From assembly GCA_024703855.1 (NCBI GenBank), contig CP087965.1:876001-940000 (forward strand): a stretch of DNA of 64,000 bases, written 5' to 3'. Below are positions 30,549 to 41,664 of the stretch, piece by piece. A program made the position numbers and the translations under genes. The DNA comes from Polaromonas sp. P2-4 (GTDB lineage: Bacteria > Pseudomonadota > Gammaproteobacteria > Burkholderiales > Burkholderiaceae_C). The stretch's first letter is position 1; the number at the start of each line of letters is the position of its first letter. Under the pieces are notes generated by a model. That model made no database searches, was not told the origin of the DNA, and saw only the letters and a program-made list of their open reading frames with translations.

Positions 30549-31901
30549 ATGAAGATCGGCATGTTCGAATCGTTTATCACCGGCCACTGGTTCAGCAGCG
30601 AAGCCAAGCGCATCTGGAGCGATGTCGCCACCCTGCAGGCGTGGCTCGCCGTCGAAGCTGCACTGGCTCGCGCTCAAGCCGAACTGGGCATCATCCCTGC
30701 CGACGCGGCAAGAACGATCGCGGAGAAGGCCGATGCCCGGTTGTTCGATCTGGAACGTCTATCGGGCGACATCGCTTTCGCGCAGCACCCTCTCGTTCCC
30801 GTGCTGCACCAGTTCGAAGAACTCTGCGGCGAGCCTGCGGCCGGTTTCATCCACTGGGGGGCGACGACCCAAAACATCTTCGACACCGCAAGTTCGCTGC
30901 AGATGCTCGAGACGCACCGGCTGTTGGTCGGTCACCTGGATACGGCCATCGTCGCATTCGGCAGGCTTGCGCTGGAGCACCAGGCCACCGTGATGCCGGG
31001 CCGCACGCACGGTCAGCACGCATTGCCCATGACGTTCGGCTTCAAGCTTGCCGGCTGGATCGATGAGCTGGATCGGGATCGCGATCGACTGAAGCAGCGA
31101 TTGGCCTCGTCGTTCGTCGCGTGCCTGGGCGGTGCGATCGGCACTTTCGCGGCGATGGGCGGCGTGGGCCGCGCGGTCGAAGCCCGGATGGCCGAACAGT
31201 TGGGGCTCCACCCGGCCGGGCTGCCGATGCGGTCGTCGTACGACCGCGTGAGTGACTACATCTCGGCGCTGGGTCTGCTGGCCGGCACGGCGCAAAAGAT
31301 CGCGCAAGATGTCGTGTTCATGCAGCGCACCGAGATCGGCGAGGCGGCCGAGGCGTTCCACATGGGGAAAGTGGGCAGCTCGACGATGGCGCAGAAACGC
31401 AATCCGTCCACCGCGCTGTTGTTGACCAGCTTGGCACGCATGATGCGCGCACGGGTGCCAGCGGCGCTCGAAGCCATGGTGCGCATGGATGAAGGTGATT
31501 CATCGGCGACCAACGTGACCGACACGCTGCTGCCGGAAATCGCCATCATCGCGACGTCGATCGCCGAAACCCTCAGCACGTTGGCACAGGGCCTCGTCGT
31601 CTACCCCGAGGCGATGCGCCACAACCTTGGCCTATCGAACGGCCTGATCGCTTCGGAAGCCGTGATGATGCGGCTGACCAAACTGATGGGGCGACACGAA
31701 GCGCATCAACTGCTCTATGAGGCGGCTCAGCGGTCCCAATCCGACGGTGTGCCTTTCATGACAACCATAGTTGAGCATCCGCTGTTTGCAAAGCACGAGC
31801 TTCCGCAGGATTTGGCGCAGGCACTCGTTGCGAGCGCCTACGTGGGCGAATCGGTGGCAATCACGATCGAGACGGTCGAGCGCGTGACGGGTCAGCAATG
31901 A
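30549..31901 (+). CDS. Fumarase/aspartase superfamily lyase (PcaB/PurB-like)
   Basis: This 450-residue enzyme belongs to the argininosuccinate/adenylosuccinate lyase and carboxymuconate cycloisomerase superfamily. It shows FIHWGATTQNIFDT, MPGRTHGQHALPMTFGFKLA, and the superfamily signature GSSTMAQKRNPS. GGAG precedes the ATG. PurB is usually housekeeping and placed elsewhere, so a catabolic role on a substituted succinate or muconate is likelier. It diverges from an orphan Bug receptor and precedes a Gfo/Idh oxidoreductase. The substrate is unknown. Confidence 0.85.
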   Translation: MKIGMFESFITGHWFSSEAKRIWSDVATLQAWLAVEAALARAQAELGIIPADAARTIAEKADARLFDLERLSGDIAFAQHPLVPVLHQFEELCGEPAAGFIHWGATTQNIFDTASSLQMLETHRLLVGHLDTAIVAFGRLALEHQATVMPGRTHGQHALPMTFGFKLAGWIDELDRDRDRLKQRLASSFVACLGGAIGTFAAMGGVGRAVEARMAEQLGLHPAGLPMRSSYDRVSDYISALGLLAGTAQKIAQDVVFMQRTEIGEAAEAFHMGKVGSSTMAQKRNPSTALLLTSLARMMRARVPAALEAMVRMDEGDSSATNVTDTLLPEIAIIATSIAETLSTLAQGLVVYPEAMRHNLGLSNGLIASEAVMMRLTKLMGRHEAHQLLYEAAQRSQSDGVPFMTTIVEHPLFAKHELPQDLAQALVASAYVGESVAITIETVERVTGQQ

Positions 31902-32027
31902 GGGCCTACAACGTTTGAGCCCCCCCGCTGACATGGACCTTAATCGGCATTGCCTTAAAGTGATCTACATTTCCGATCGCTACGTGACGCTACGTCGATA
32001 GGCAGTAAATCAAAAAGGGACACCCCT

Positions 32028-33087
32028 ATGTTTAAAACCCTCTCCGTTGGTATTGTCGGTTACGGCTATGCCACCAAAACCTTCCATGCCCCTTTGATAG
32101 CAGGAGTCCCGGGGCTCAGACTTGCCACGATTTCGAGCAGCGATCCTTCCAAGGTGCGCGCCGATTGGCCCGATGTGCAGGTCGAGGCAACTGCAGAGGG
32201 ACTTTTGCTCGCCCGGACATTGACCTCGTGGTGATACCAACACCCAACGACACACATTTTCCGCTCGCTTGCGCAGCGTTAGCCTGCAGGCAAGCATGTG
32301 GTAGTCGACAAACCCTTTACGGTAACGTTGGACGAAGCACGGCAATTGCAGGCAAAAGCGCAAGCCGCCGACCGCTTGCTCTCCGTCTTCCACAATCGGC
32401 GCTGGGATGCGGACTTCCTTACTTTGCGCCAAGTCATTGCTTCCGGTGAACTGGGGCAAATCGTTCATTTTGAATCGCACTTTGATCGTTACCGGCCGGT
32501 AGTTCTTAGCCGTTGGCGCGAACAAGCCGATGCGGGCGGCGGGCTGTGGTACGACCTTGGGGCGCATCTACTGGATCAGGCGCTGCAGCTATTCGGGCTT
32601 CCCTGAATCGATTGCGCTCGACCTTGCACAGCAACGCGATGGTGCAAAGGCCGCCGACTGGTTTCACGCCGTGTTGCGCTACGGACAAAGCCGGATCATT
32701 CTGCATGGTAGTGCTCTGGTGCCGACACCGGGTCCGCGCTTCACTGTGCATGGAAGCTTGGGCAGTTTCATCAAGATGGGCCTTGATCCACAAGAGGATG
32801 CGCTAAAAGCCGGGAAGCGTCCGCCCGCACTGGACTGGGGAGTTGATCACTCGCCCGCCGCAGTTTCAGTTTGGCTCAATGGCTCTTGCGTAAGGCGCGA
32901 AATAAACTGTGTTGCGGGTGATTACCCTGCCTACTACAGCGCTATACGCGATGCCATCCATGGTACGGGAGCTAACCCCGTCACTGCCATTGAGGCGATG
33001 CGGGTGATCGGCTTGATTGAGCTTGGACTGCAGAGTGCCCGAGAAGGTTGCGTAATGCCAGTTTCTGCAATCGAATTCGCAGCGTGA
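32028..33087 (+). CDS. Gfo/Idh/MocA-family oxidoreductase, broken at three points
   Basis: This is an NAD(P)-dependent oxidoreductase of the YdgJ/iolW-like group. The nucleotide motif VGIVGYGYATKTFHAPLI is at the start, then DLVVIPTPNDTHFPLA, the catalytic HVVVDKPFTVTLDEAR, and the C-terminal GGGLWYDLGAHLLDQALQLF. Breaks lie near 32215 (one base missing), 32285 (extra T after GCC) and 32604 (extra T after CCC, creating TGA). Full length is about 353 residues. It is convergent with the GntR gene and probably part of the same catabolic unit as the lyase. Confidence 0.87.
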
Positions 33088-33130
33088 CAGCACGTGATGC
33101 GGGGGCAACCGGGAGCGCGTGGCGGGAGGG

Positions 33131-34309
33131 TCAAGAACCGGCGGCAAGCGCCTCGCCGCGGGTTTGGACGAGCTTCTGGGAACCCTGCGCCTGTGGCCGA
33201 TCAGTCTTCGGCGGCGTTGCTATCGATTGTCCGGCTCTCGTTGCCACGGGGATCAACCGTACGCCGTAGGGAATGGACGGGTCGGTCCACCGTGCGGTGA
33301 TCGCTTGATACAGGCATTCGATTTGATCCGCTACGCTGCACCCGATCGTGTCGAAGAAGTCGGCGTGCTCGTTCGCGAGATCGGTGCGCCCCAGCAACAC
33401 CACGCTCAGCGCTGAGGGTATGCCAACCCCGATATCCGACAGCAGCCTGCGGAACTTGGCCCCATCCTCGATTCCCCACGCCACCAAGGCTGTGAACGGT
33501 GGCCGCCCTGTGACATCCAGGCTGGCCTTGATCATGTCCACAAGCCCTGCTTCGTAATTGTCATCAGGAAGATGCGGCACGGTCATCGCATGCAACTCGA
33601 TGCCTGTCAGGGTGTTCTGCAGGTATTCGAACCGTCGCCGCCCCAGTTGGCTTGCCAGAAACGGGTGAGTCGTTGTTGCATAGGCGATGCGACTATGACC
33701 TCGTTGTTGCAGGAGCGCGATCGCCGTAGCCAGGGGCTCTCCCCATTCCATGCCTACGGCATCGACGTCCGTGCCGGCGAGTGCCGCGCCGTCCACGGCC
33801 AAGACATCGGTTTTCTCCTTCAATGCGGCAAGGACATCTATGGTGATGGGTTTGAACGTCGATTGAACCACGCAGGCATCGAAGCTCGGCAGGCCTTTCA
33901 AAACGGTGCGCGCATGGTCGGGATCGGTGTATGAAACCTCGAGCACCCGGTGTCCGTCGGCGGTGAAGCGACGCTGCAGGCCGTCCACCAGCACGCGGCC
34001 GCGGACGATGCTGATCGAGCGACGAAGCAGTAGCACTGACCGCACCACCGGCGACCGGGAGCCTGCACTGGCGCCTGCACTGACGATCGCCGGCCCGCCA
34101 TCCGCCCGGAAATAGGTTCCTCGACCGACCTGTGATGCGATCAATCCTCTGGCTTTCAGGCTTTGGAAGGCACGTTGGACCACCATCTGCGAGGCACCGA
34201 ATCGACGCATCAAATCACGAATCGGCGGCAGGCGATCCCCGGGGTGAGCGTCGCGGGCAAGTTCGTCGAGAAACTGTTCCAGATCAGATGTTGTATTGCG
34301 CATATTCAT
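33131..34309 (-). CDS. GntR-type regulator with LacI-like sensor domain
   Basis: The protein joins an N-terminal GntR winged helix (DRLPPIRDLMRRFGASQMVV, RAFQSLKARGLIASQVGRGT) to a periplasmic-binding-protein-like sensor (about residues 85-340), the AraR-like layout. ATG 34309 or 34303 is preferred over upstream alternative codons. About 392 residues, frame intact. A 10-bp-arm palindrome covers the start codon, so autoregulation is likely. Probable targets are the Bug2, lyase and Gfo/Idh genes to its left. Confidence 0.85.
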   Translation of the reverse strand: MNMRNTTSDLEQFLDELARDAHPGDRLPPIRDLMRRFGASQMVVQRAFQSLKARGLIASQVGRGTYFRADGGPAIVSAGASAGSRSPVVRSVLLLRRSISIVRGRVLVDGLQRRFTADGHRVLEVSYTDPDHARTVLKGLPSFDACVVQSTFKPITIDVLAALKEKTDVLAVDGAALAGTDVDAVGMEWGEPLATAIALLQQRGHSRIAYATTTHPFLASQLGRRRFEYLQNTLTGIELHAMTVPHLPDDNYEAGLVDMIKASLDVTGRPPFTALVAWGIEDGAKFRRLLSDIGVGIPSALSVVLLGRTDLANEHADFFDTIGCSVADQIECLYQAITARWTDPSIPYGVRLIPVATRAGQSIATPPKTDRPQAQGSQKLVQTRGEALAAGS

Positions 34310-34320
34310 ACAATACAACA
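34289..34320. promoter_or_regulatory. Palindromic operator over the GntR start codon
   Basis: TGTTGTATTG and CAATACAACA are perfect 10-base arms separated by 12 bases. They flank and overlap the ATG at 34309, so a bound dimer would block transcription or initiation of the regulator gene. Confidence 0.65.
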
Positions 34321-34321
34321 C

Positions 34322-34546
34322 ATTTCAGCGATGTGCCTGCGTGCGATGCGCTCGGCAAGCCACCAGATGCACGCCGCCGTGCACGATGATGTCGAAGTCC
34401 TCGCACAATTTCCCCTTCGCCGCCTCCAACTGCGTGATCACCTCTAGCGTTGAACGTTGAAGCGCGGTCCGTAGCACGCAAGCAGCAGTTCGTTGGCTAG
34501 CGCCGAGAACGTGGGGCCGGCATCGTCGATGTCCAGCGCAATCCAA
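34322..34546. other. Gap between GntR regulator and SDR, possible gene remnant
   Basis: These 225 bases keep coding-like composition on the minus strand (for example TLEVITQLEAAKGKLCEDFD and the IALDIDDAGPTFSALANELL piece in another frame), but no open frame of gene size. They may be a decayed gene tail. I do not recognise the family. Confidence 0.3.
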
Positions 34547-35323
34547 TCATCCCCGCCCCACAAACGGCATCTTCGTCGCCATGATGGTCATGAACTGCAC
34601 GTTGGTGGACAACGGCAGCGCTGCCATGTGCACCACCGCATCGGCCACCTCCTTCACATCCATCATCGGCTCAACAGCAATCTCGCCGTTGGCCTGGGGC
34701 ACGCCTTGGGCGATGCGTGCTGACAGCTCGGTCAGGGCATTGCCAACATCGATCTGGCCACAGGCGATGTTGTACTTTCGGCCATCGAGTGAAATGGATT
34801 TGGTGAGGCCGGTGATGGCGTGCTTGGTCGAGGTGTAGGGCGCTGAATTGGGCCGTGGTGCATGGGCGGAAATCGAGCCGTTGTTGATGATGCGGCCGCC
34901 CTGCGGCAATTGCTCTTTCATCAGTTTAAAAGCGCCCTGCGCGCACAGAAACGAGCCGGTCAGGTTGATGTCGACGATGTTTTGCCACTGCTCAAAAGCG
35001 ATGTCTTCAAAATTCACACCGATGCCGCTCACGCCGGCATTGTTAAACAGCAGGTCAAGCCGGCCAAACACTTCTTTGGTTTTGGCAAACAGGGCGGCGA
35101 CCGAGTCGGGCTGGCTCACATCGGCGGCCACTGGCAGCGCACGGTCGGTGCCCGACTCTTTAGCCACTGCATTGAGCGGCTCGATGCGCCTGCCGACCAG
35201 CACCACACGGTAGCCCTCACGCAGCAGCGCCAGCGCGACCGCCCGGCCAATGCCCGTGCCTGCACCGGTCACCAGGGCCACCTTGCTGTTTGCCATGTCG
35301 TTTGATGTGTCCTTGGAGTTCAT
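34547..35323 (-). CDS. Short-chain dehydrogenase/reductase, complete copy
   Basis: This 258-residue classical SDR has the cofactor motif [34 protein letters not shown], catalytic Ser in [11 protein letters not shown], and [17 protein letters not shown] 35323 follows AAAGG; an inner ATG at 35296 ([11 protein letters not shown]) is also possible. The substrate is unknown. A truncated duplicate of its C-terminal half lies at 14448-14908 in the same orientation. It diverges from kynB. Confidence 0.9.
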   Translation of the reverse strand: MNSKDTSNDMANSKVALVTGAGTGIGRAVALALLREGYRVVLVGRRIEPLNAVAKESGTDRALPVAADVSQPDSVAALFAKTKEVFGRLDLLFNNAGVSGIGVNFEDIAFEQWQNIVDINLTGSFLCAQGAFKLMKEQLPQGGRIINNGSISAHAPRPNSAPYTSTKHAITGLTKSISLDGRKYNIACGQIDVGNALTELSARIAQGVPQANGEIAVEPMMDVKEVADAVVHMAALPLSTNVQFMTIMATKMPFVGRG

Positions 35324-35506
35324 GGAGTGCCTTTATCGCTTTAAAAGTGAATGAAGTAGTGGGCCGATGCCGAAAAATTAGATTGTGCCCGAGGTCCTTC
35401 TGGGGGGCATGCAACGGAAACACTGGTGCTTTAGGCTTAAACTATTTTCAAGCACTGTTGGAAATAACCGACACCACGGCATTTTCAGCGGTGCTACCTT
35501 TGCACC

Positions 35507-36173
35507 ATGACAGCCAACGCCCTCCCATCCACCACCGCAAAGCCCTTGAGACTCTGGGACATATCGCCCCCCGTGGCGCCAGGCTCGCCGGTTTTTCCGG
35601 GCGACACGCCCTACCAGCAGCAATGGGCCGCGAGCATCGCGCCGGGCTGCCCGGTGAACGTCAGCACCATCACCTTGTCGCCGCACATCGGCGCACATGC
35701 CGACGCGCCGTTGCACTACGACCCGCAGGGCGCCACCATCGGCGCGGTCGATCTCACGCCCTATATCGGGCCTTGTCGCGTCATTCACGCCATCGCCAAA
35801 GGGCCGCTGATCGAGTGGGAGCATCTGGCGCATGCCGTACACGACCTGCCGCCGCGCGTGCTGGTTCGCACCTACGAGCGCATGCCGGTCGAGCACTGGG
35901 ACCCCACGCTCGCGGCCTACGCGCCCTGAGACCGTTGAGCGCCTCGCCGCGCTCGGCGTCAAGCTAATCGGCATCGACACCGCCAGCATCGACCCGGCCG
36001 AGAGCAAAACCCTGGACAGTCACCAGGTAATTCATGAGCGCGGCCTGCGCGTGCTGGAAAACCTGGTGCTCGACGAAGTGCCCGAAGGCGACTATGAGCT
36101 GATTGCCCTGCCGCTCAAGCTGATGACAGCCGATGCTTCCCCCGTTCGTGCAGTCTTGCGCGAACTCCCCTGA
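35507..36173 (+). CDS. kynB: Kynurenine formamidase, frame-broken
   Basis: This is a metal-dependent cyclase-like formamidase hydrolysing N-formylkynurenine. Motifs are [20 protein letters not shown], the metal site [19 protein letters not shown], and [20 protein letters not shown]. An extra T at 35927 after CCC creates TGA ([21 protein letters not shown]). Full length is about 222 residues. It is the first gene of kynB-kynU-kynA. Confidence 0.92.
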
Positions 36174-36186
36174 AAGATGAACTGAC

Positions 36187-37470
36187 ATGACTACAACCCT
36201 GCAAGATTGCCGCGCACTTGATGCGCAAGACCCGCTGCGCGCCCTGCGCGAGCAGTTCAGCCTGCCCGAAGGCGTGATTTACCTGGATGGCAACTCGCTA
36301 GGCGTGCTGCCCAAAACCGCCGCGGCACGCGTACAGGAGGCCGTGACGCAGGAATGGGGCCAGGGCCTGATTCGCAGCTGGAACAGCGCAGGCTGGTTCA
36401 GCCTGCCGCAGCGCCTGGGCGACAAGATTGCGCAATTGATAGGCGCCAAGCCGGGCGAAGTGGTGGCCACCGACAGCACCTCGATCAACCTGTACAAGGT
36501 GCTCAGCGCGGCGCTCCATATCGCGGCACAAGACGCACCGCAGCGCAAAGTCATTGTGAGCGAGCGCAGCAACTTCCCGACCGACCTCTACATTGCCGAG
36601 GCGCTGTGCAAGGAGCGCGGCTACCGCTTGCAACTGGTGGAGCCTGAGGAAATCGCCGCAGCCTTGACCGCCAACGTTGCCGTGCTGATGCTGACCCATG
36701 TGAACTACCGCACCGGTGCCATGCACGACATGGCCGCCGTGACCAAGGCGGCACACGCAGCGGGCGCGCTCACGGTTTGGGACCTGGCGCACAGCGCGGG
36801 TGCAGTACCCGTGGACTTGAATGGCGCAAAGGCTGATTTCTCGGTGGGCTGCGGCTACAAATACCTCAACGGCGGCCCCGGCGCCCCGGCCTTCGTCTGG
36901 GTCAACCCCCAACACGCCGACCGCTTCTGGCAGCCGCTGGCCGGCTGGTGGGGCCACGCAGCGCCTTTCGAGTTCACGCCCGACTACCGACCCGCCGCCG
37001 GCATCAGCCGCTACCTCTGCGGTACCCAGCCCATTCTGAGCATGACCGCGCTGGAATGCGGGCTCGACGGCTTCCTGGCGGCCGGGCCACTGGGCGGCAT
37101 GGCGGCGCTGCGCCGCAAGTCGCTGGCCCTCACCGATCTGTTCATTCAACTGGTGGAAGAACGCTGCGCGGGCCACGGCCACGGCCTGGGCCTGGCGACA
37201 CCGCGTGAGCACACACAACGCGGCTCACAGGTCTGCCTGACACGAAGCGAAGGTGCTCACGCCATCGTGCAGGCCTTGATTGCGCGCGGCGTGATTGGGG
37301 ACTTCCGCGCGGGCGATGGCGGCAAACATCTCGACATCCTGCGTTTCGGTTTCACGCCGCTTTACATCGGTTTTGAAGACGTCTGGAACGCCGTGGAGCA
37401 CCTCAAGCAGGTACTTGACACCGGTGAGTGGCAAAGCGCCGAATTCAACCAGAAACATGCGGTGACCTGA
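36187..37470 (+). CDS. kynU: Kynureninase
   Basis: This PLP enzyme cleaves kynurenine to anthranilate and alanine. Visible features are [20 protein letters not shown] at the N-terminus, the PLP Asp in [16 protein letters not shown], and the PLP lysine in [18 protein letters not shown]. The 427-residue frame is uninterrupted. It lies 13 bases after kynB and 2 bases before kynA. Confidence 0.95.
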   Translation: MTTTLQDCRALDAQDPLRALREQFSLPEGVIYLDGNSLGVLPKTAAARVQEAVTQEWGQGLIRSWNSAGWFSLPQRLGDKIAQLIGAKPGEVVATDSTSINLYKVLSAALHIAAQDAPQRKVIVSERSNFPTDLYIAEALCKERGYRLQLVEPEEIAAALTANVAVLMLTHVNYRTGAMHDMAAVTKAAHAAGALTVWDLAHSAGAVPVDLNGAKADFSVGCGYKYLNGGPGAPAFVWVNPQHADRFWQPLAGWWGHAAPFEFTPDYRPAAGISRYLCGTQPILSMTALECGLDGFLAAGPLGGMAALRRKSLALTDLFIQLVEERCAGHGHGLGLATPREHTQRGSQVCLTRSEGAHAIVQALIARGVIGDFRAGDGGKHLDILRFGFTPLYIGFEDVWNAVEHLKQVLDTGEWQSAEFNQKHAVT

Positions 37471-37472
37471 TC

Positions 37473-38357
37473 ATGTGCCCCCACGCCCACTCCCCTGCCA
37501 AACCCGACCACGGCGCCGCCACGACGCCAGAGCGCATTGTTCACGACGAGAAGGCGCAGCTCGACTTCAGCCGCGACATGAGCTATGGCGACTACCTGCA
37601 GCTGGACGCCATCCTGAACGCGCAAAAACCACTCTCGCCCGCGCACGACGAGATGCTGTTCATCATCCAGCACCAGACCAGCGAGCTCTGGATGAAGCTG
37701 ATGCTGCACGAGCTGCGCGCGGCGATTGCGAATGTGGCGGCCGACGAACTGGGCAGCGCGTTCAAGATGCTGGCACGCGTGAGCCGCATCATGGAGCAGC
37801 TGGTCCATGCCTGGGACGTGCTGGCCACCATGACGCCGCCCGAGTACAGCGCGATGCGCCCCTACCTCGGGGCGTCGAGCGGCTTTCAGAGCTACCAGTA
37901 CCGCTGCATCGAATTCGCCCTGGGCAACAAGAACGCCGCCATGCTCCAGCCGCACGCGCACCGGCCGGACCTGCTGGCGCAGGTGCAGGCCGCCTACGAG
38001 GCGCCCTCGCTCTACGACGAAGCGCTGCGCCTGCTGGCGCGGCGCGGCCTGGCTGTACCCGCCAGCCACACCGAACGCGACTGGACCCAGCCCTACCCCG
38101 AAAGCACCGCGGTCGAACAGGCCTGGCTGACCGTCTACCGCGACCCGAAACAGTACTGGGACCTGTACCAGCTCGGCGAAGAACTCACCGACCTCGAAGA
38201 CGCCTTCCGCCTCTGGCGTTTCCGCCATGTCACCACGGTCGAGCGCATCATCGGCTTCAAGCCCGGTACGGGCGGCACCAGCGGCGTGAGTTATTTGCGC
38301 AAGATGCTGGACGTGGTGCTGTTTCCGGAGATCTGGAAGCTGCGCACCGACTTATGA
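37473..38357 (+). CDS. kynA: Tryptophan 2,3-dioxygenase
   Basis: This haem enzyme opens the indole ring of tryptophan to N-formylkynurenine. Features are [40 protein letters not shown], the [20 protein letters not shown] motif, and the C-terminal [19 protein letters not shown] 37473 begins 2 bases after the kynU stop. The 294-residue frame is intact. With kynB and kynU it converts tryptophan to anthranilate. Confidence 0.95.
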   Translation: MCPHAHSPAKPDHGAATTPERIVHDEKAQLDFSRDMSYGDYLQLDAILNAQKPLSPAHDEMLFIIQHQTSELWMKLMLHELRAAIANVAADELGSAFKMLARVSRIMEQLVHAWDVLATMTPPEYSAMRPYLGASSGFQSYQYRCIEFALGNKNAAMLQPHAHRPDLLAQVQAAYEAPSLYDEALRLLARRGLAVPASHTERDWTQPYPESTAVEQAWLTVYRDPKQYWDLYQLGEELTDLEDAFRLWRFRHVTTVERIIGFKPGTGGTSGVSYLRKMLDVVLFPEIWKLRTDL

Positions 38358-38359
38358 GA

Positions 38360-38424
38360 AATTTATGAAAATAATAGCCAAAGTCCGCACAAGACGGGCG
38401 CAAGCAGCTATTGTTTTTATAGCG
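38360..38424 (+). repeat. ATAGC repeat copy 1 (left of the helicase/Mod/Res operon)
   Basis: It begins TTTATGAAAATAATAGCC and ends GGGCGCAAGCAGCTATTG plus TTTTTATAGC. The AGCTAT/ATAGC(T) arms form a short hairpin. About 55 of 66 positions match the direct copy at 49161-49226. Confidence 0.8.
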
Positions 38425-38441
38425 AATCACGCAGTGAAGCA

Positions 38442-41400
38442 CTAAACCACCAGCTCCATCAACTTCCCGTATCCATCCACCACGTCGTATTTGACCTGGT
38501 CAGATGTGATCTTGGCGAAAAACTTGCGGGCGCACTCAATCTTGCTTTCCTCGATTTTTCGCAAGTCCATGCTGGACATGGACCCCTTGGTTTCGGCGAC
38601 AAAGTACACGTGCTTGACCTTTCCCTGCTGGAAAGCAATGGCCCAATCAGGGTTGTAGTTGCCAACAGGGGTCGGGATAAAAAGCCATGAGGCAGCTTGG
38701 CATACACCACCACTTCGGTGCTGGTATCCAGCTCCCGCACAAAATCGCGCTCGTTTTTGGAGTCGGTAAAAACGTAGTCGTAGATATGATGGTTGGCCTT
38801 GACTGCCTTGCTGAAATCTTCCTTGGGCTTGTCCTGGGTGAAGATGTCCATAGTGTGCGTGTCGCCCGTGGGGTCGTAGGCAATGTGCTCCACGATCACG
38901 GTCGCCTTCTGCTCGTTCATCAGGCGCGCCGCTTTTTGCATGAAGTCTTCCGGGTTGGTTCGGTACTGACTGAACACCGCTTTGTTAATGCCCTGCAAGA
39001 CACTGGCCACGGTCACCCGTGTCAATTGCGTCTCACCAGCCAGCCTGCCGATGAGGTCGTACTTCACGGCGGAATGGGCTGACGCGCGGTGAAAGTCGGT
39101 TGTGGACTCCGTTACCTTAAACGAATCGCCCTGGCGAATGCCGTCATAGGTTGCGGTATCGGCTTGCTCCCCGGCCACCACGGTGTATTGCATGGGGCTA
39201 ACTTTCAGCTCGGCTTCCAAAGCCTTCACGCACTTGGCCACGAGCTCCGGGGTCTCAAATTCCACCGTGTAAGCGGCCTTACGGTTGATGCGATTCCACA
39301 GCGCCTTGAACTCCTGCTTGTCGAAGTTGGCGTTGAGCGGGTTGGTTTTGGCCTTGCGGTCGTCACTGACTGTGGGCAATTGGGATTCACTGAACACACT
39401 ATCGATCAAGCTCACAACCTGGTCGGTGTACGCTGCCAACTCTGCGGGCAACTCAGCAAGCTGACCATCTTTTCTGGCATCGTGGTACTTCTGGGTGATG
39501 TTGCGCTTTTTATCGACGTACCCGTTTTGAATCAGGTAAAACTCAACGTCCGTTGCCATTTCAGCCGTGACCTCGACATCGCCACTCGGTGTTTTTAGAA
39601 CCTTGCCTTTGAAATAGGCCTGATCTGCCACCCGAGGCCGCTCCGACAATCCCTCACTGATATCACGCTGCAAGGCGGTCACGAAGTCTTTGTAGCTCTC
39701 GCTGGCAACCACGGTCAGCACGTTGACCTGGTGCACCGTGGCCGGGTTGTCCATGCGGTCGCCATGCTGATTGACAGATAAACGCAGCCCGCGCCCGACT
39801 TCCTGGCGGCGGCTTACCGTGTTGTCGCTGTGCTTCAAAGTGCAGATCACGAACACGTTTGGATTGTCCCAACCCTCACGCAATGCAGAGTGGGAGAAGA
39901 TGAACCTTGTACTCTTTTTGTCTCTCGTCAGGTCATCGTCCTTGTCCGATGGAAAGGAAAGCAGGGTCTCCTTGTCCTTCAAAATCAGGTCGTACGCATC
40001 CACGTCGTCGGCCTCTGTGGACTTTTTACCCGTCTCCGGGTTCACCATACGCTTGGTTTTCTTGTCGATGGAGAAATAGCCGTTGTGCGTTTTGGTGGTC
40101 GCAATGCCTTTGAGATACCGGTTGTACGGCGTATCGTCCAGCGTCAGCACTTCGGCCAGTTGCTGGTTGTACTCTTCCTCAAACATCTGGGCGTACTCGC
40201 CGGGCTGCTCGCCCGCGTCGTCATAGCTGCGGTACTTGCTGACCGCGTCAATGAAAAACAGCGACAACACTTTGATGCCCTGGGCAAACAGGGCCTGCTC
40301 TTTTCAAAGTGGGCTTTGACTGCCTCCCGAATCTGAATGCGGCGCAAAGCGGATTCACTGACATCGCCCGTGGCCTCCCCCGCTACGAGCTCATGCCCAT
40401 TGGTGAAGGTCACCGTGTTGGTGAGCGCATTGATGTCGGACACCACAAAACCCCGGTACTGCTCCAAGTCGCCGGACAAATCGAACAGGTTGTCGTTGCG
40501 TGAGAGCTTGCGCAGCACGCGCTTGATGCCATTGTTTTGCTTGATCTCCAACTCCACCCGCGCCACCGGGGCACTGGTGGACACCTCAATCGACTCCAAA
40601 TACAGATAGGCATTGGTGCCGGTCAGCCCCTTGACCGATATACCGCGCACCGCGATTTTCTTGACCAGCTTCTGGTTGTAGGCATCCAGCGCGTCCAGAC
40701 GGTGAATCTTGTTGTGCGTCGTCTTGTGCGTGGCCGAATACCGCAACACCGCCAGAGGTTTGAAGTTGGCCAGTGAATCCAGCGTCTTGCCGCCTTCCAT
40801 CTTCTGCGGCTCGTCCAGAAACAGGATGGGCCGGTTGGCGCTGATTACGTCAATGGGCCTGCGGGATTGAAAGTCGTCCAGCTCTTCATAAATGCGGCGT
40901 GCATCCTTGCCCGTGGCGTTGAAGGCCTGCACGTTAATCACCATGATGTTGATGCCCGCGTCACTGGAAAAGCTCTCCAAATTGTGCAGCTGCTTGGAGT
41001 TGTAAATGAAAAATCGGGCGCGTTTCTTGTAGTCGTCCAGAAAGTGCTCCGCCGTGATTTCCAGCGACTTGTGCACGCCTTCACGAATGGCAATGCTGGG
41101 CACCACCACAATGAACTTGCTCCACCCATACCGGGCGTTCAGCTCGAACATGCTTTTGACGTAGCAATACGTCTTACCCGTGCCGGTCTCCATTTCCACG
41201 TCCAGATTGAAGTCGCAGACCTTGGTTTTAACCAGCGCGGCAGAAAGAGGCAGGTTTTGCCTGCGCTGAACGGCGTGGATGTTTTCCAGCATCTGGCCGG
41301 GGGACAGGGCCAGATCAGCGTTTTTGAAACCCTCTGACTCCAATGCCGCCACGGCCTGGCCGCTAGCATCCACTGCGCGGCCTGGATCCAGCCGGTAGTT

Positions 41401-41493
41401 CAATCCCTCCCGCTTGGGTTGCCCGGCAAAGCAATCCGCCACGGCTTCGACGGCATTGGTCTGGTAAGCCTGCTTTTTGAATTTGAGTTTCAC
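38442..41493 (-). CDS. res: Type III-like restriction endonuclease subunit (Res), frame-broken
   Basis: This is a helicase-nuclease of the type III restriction family, about 1017 residues rebuilt. The start [20 protein letters not shown] is the Q-motif region, Walker A is [15 protein letters not shown], motif II is [13 protein letters not shown], and motif III is YSATHKT. The C-terminal PD-(D/E)XK nuclease shows NPDWAIAF followed by FVAETKG. One A is missing at about 40307 ([16 protein letters not shown]), and a break near 38687 shifts the nuclease domain. It is the last gene of the operon and is separated from fic by 278 AT-rich bases. Confidence 0.88.
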
Positions 41494-41631
41494 GGTTTAT
41501 TCTTTGAAAGTAAAACCTCTTGAAAGAGGAAATTTACAGAAAATCAATACAAATCAATAAGTTACCAACTGCTTTGATTGTTTTTGCCCTGCATTTGTAA
41601 ATTTCTATTCTTTAATCTTTGGGCAAATGCT

Positions 41632-41664
41632 GAAATTTGTCCCACGGCCTGCGGGACAAATTTC
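41632..41664. other. Perfect hairpin in the fic-res gap
   Basis: GAAATTTGTCCC and GGGACAAATTTC form a perfect 12-bp stem with a 9-base loop inside the 278-base AT-rich gap 41494-41771. A T-run follows on the plus strand (to about 41674), so it looks like a terminator for plus-strand transcripts; for the leftward operon it lacks a U-tract. It could act as an attenuator or RNA processing site. Confidence 0.5.

Noticed and set aside
32595..32612. Programmed +1 frameshift at CCC-TGA sites
   Set aside because: The same genes carry other, unrelated breaks, AcnB and KynB are not known to use recoding, and similar extra bases occur outside stop codons. Sequence error is the simpler reading; kept only as an observation.
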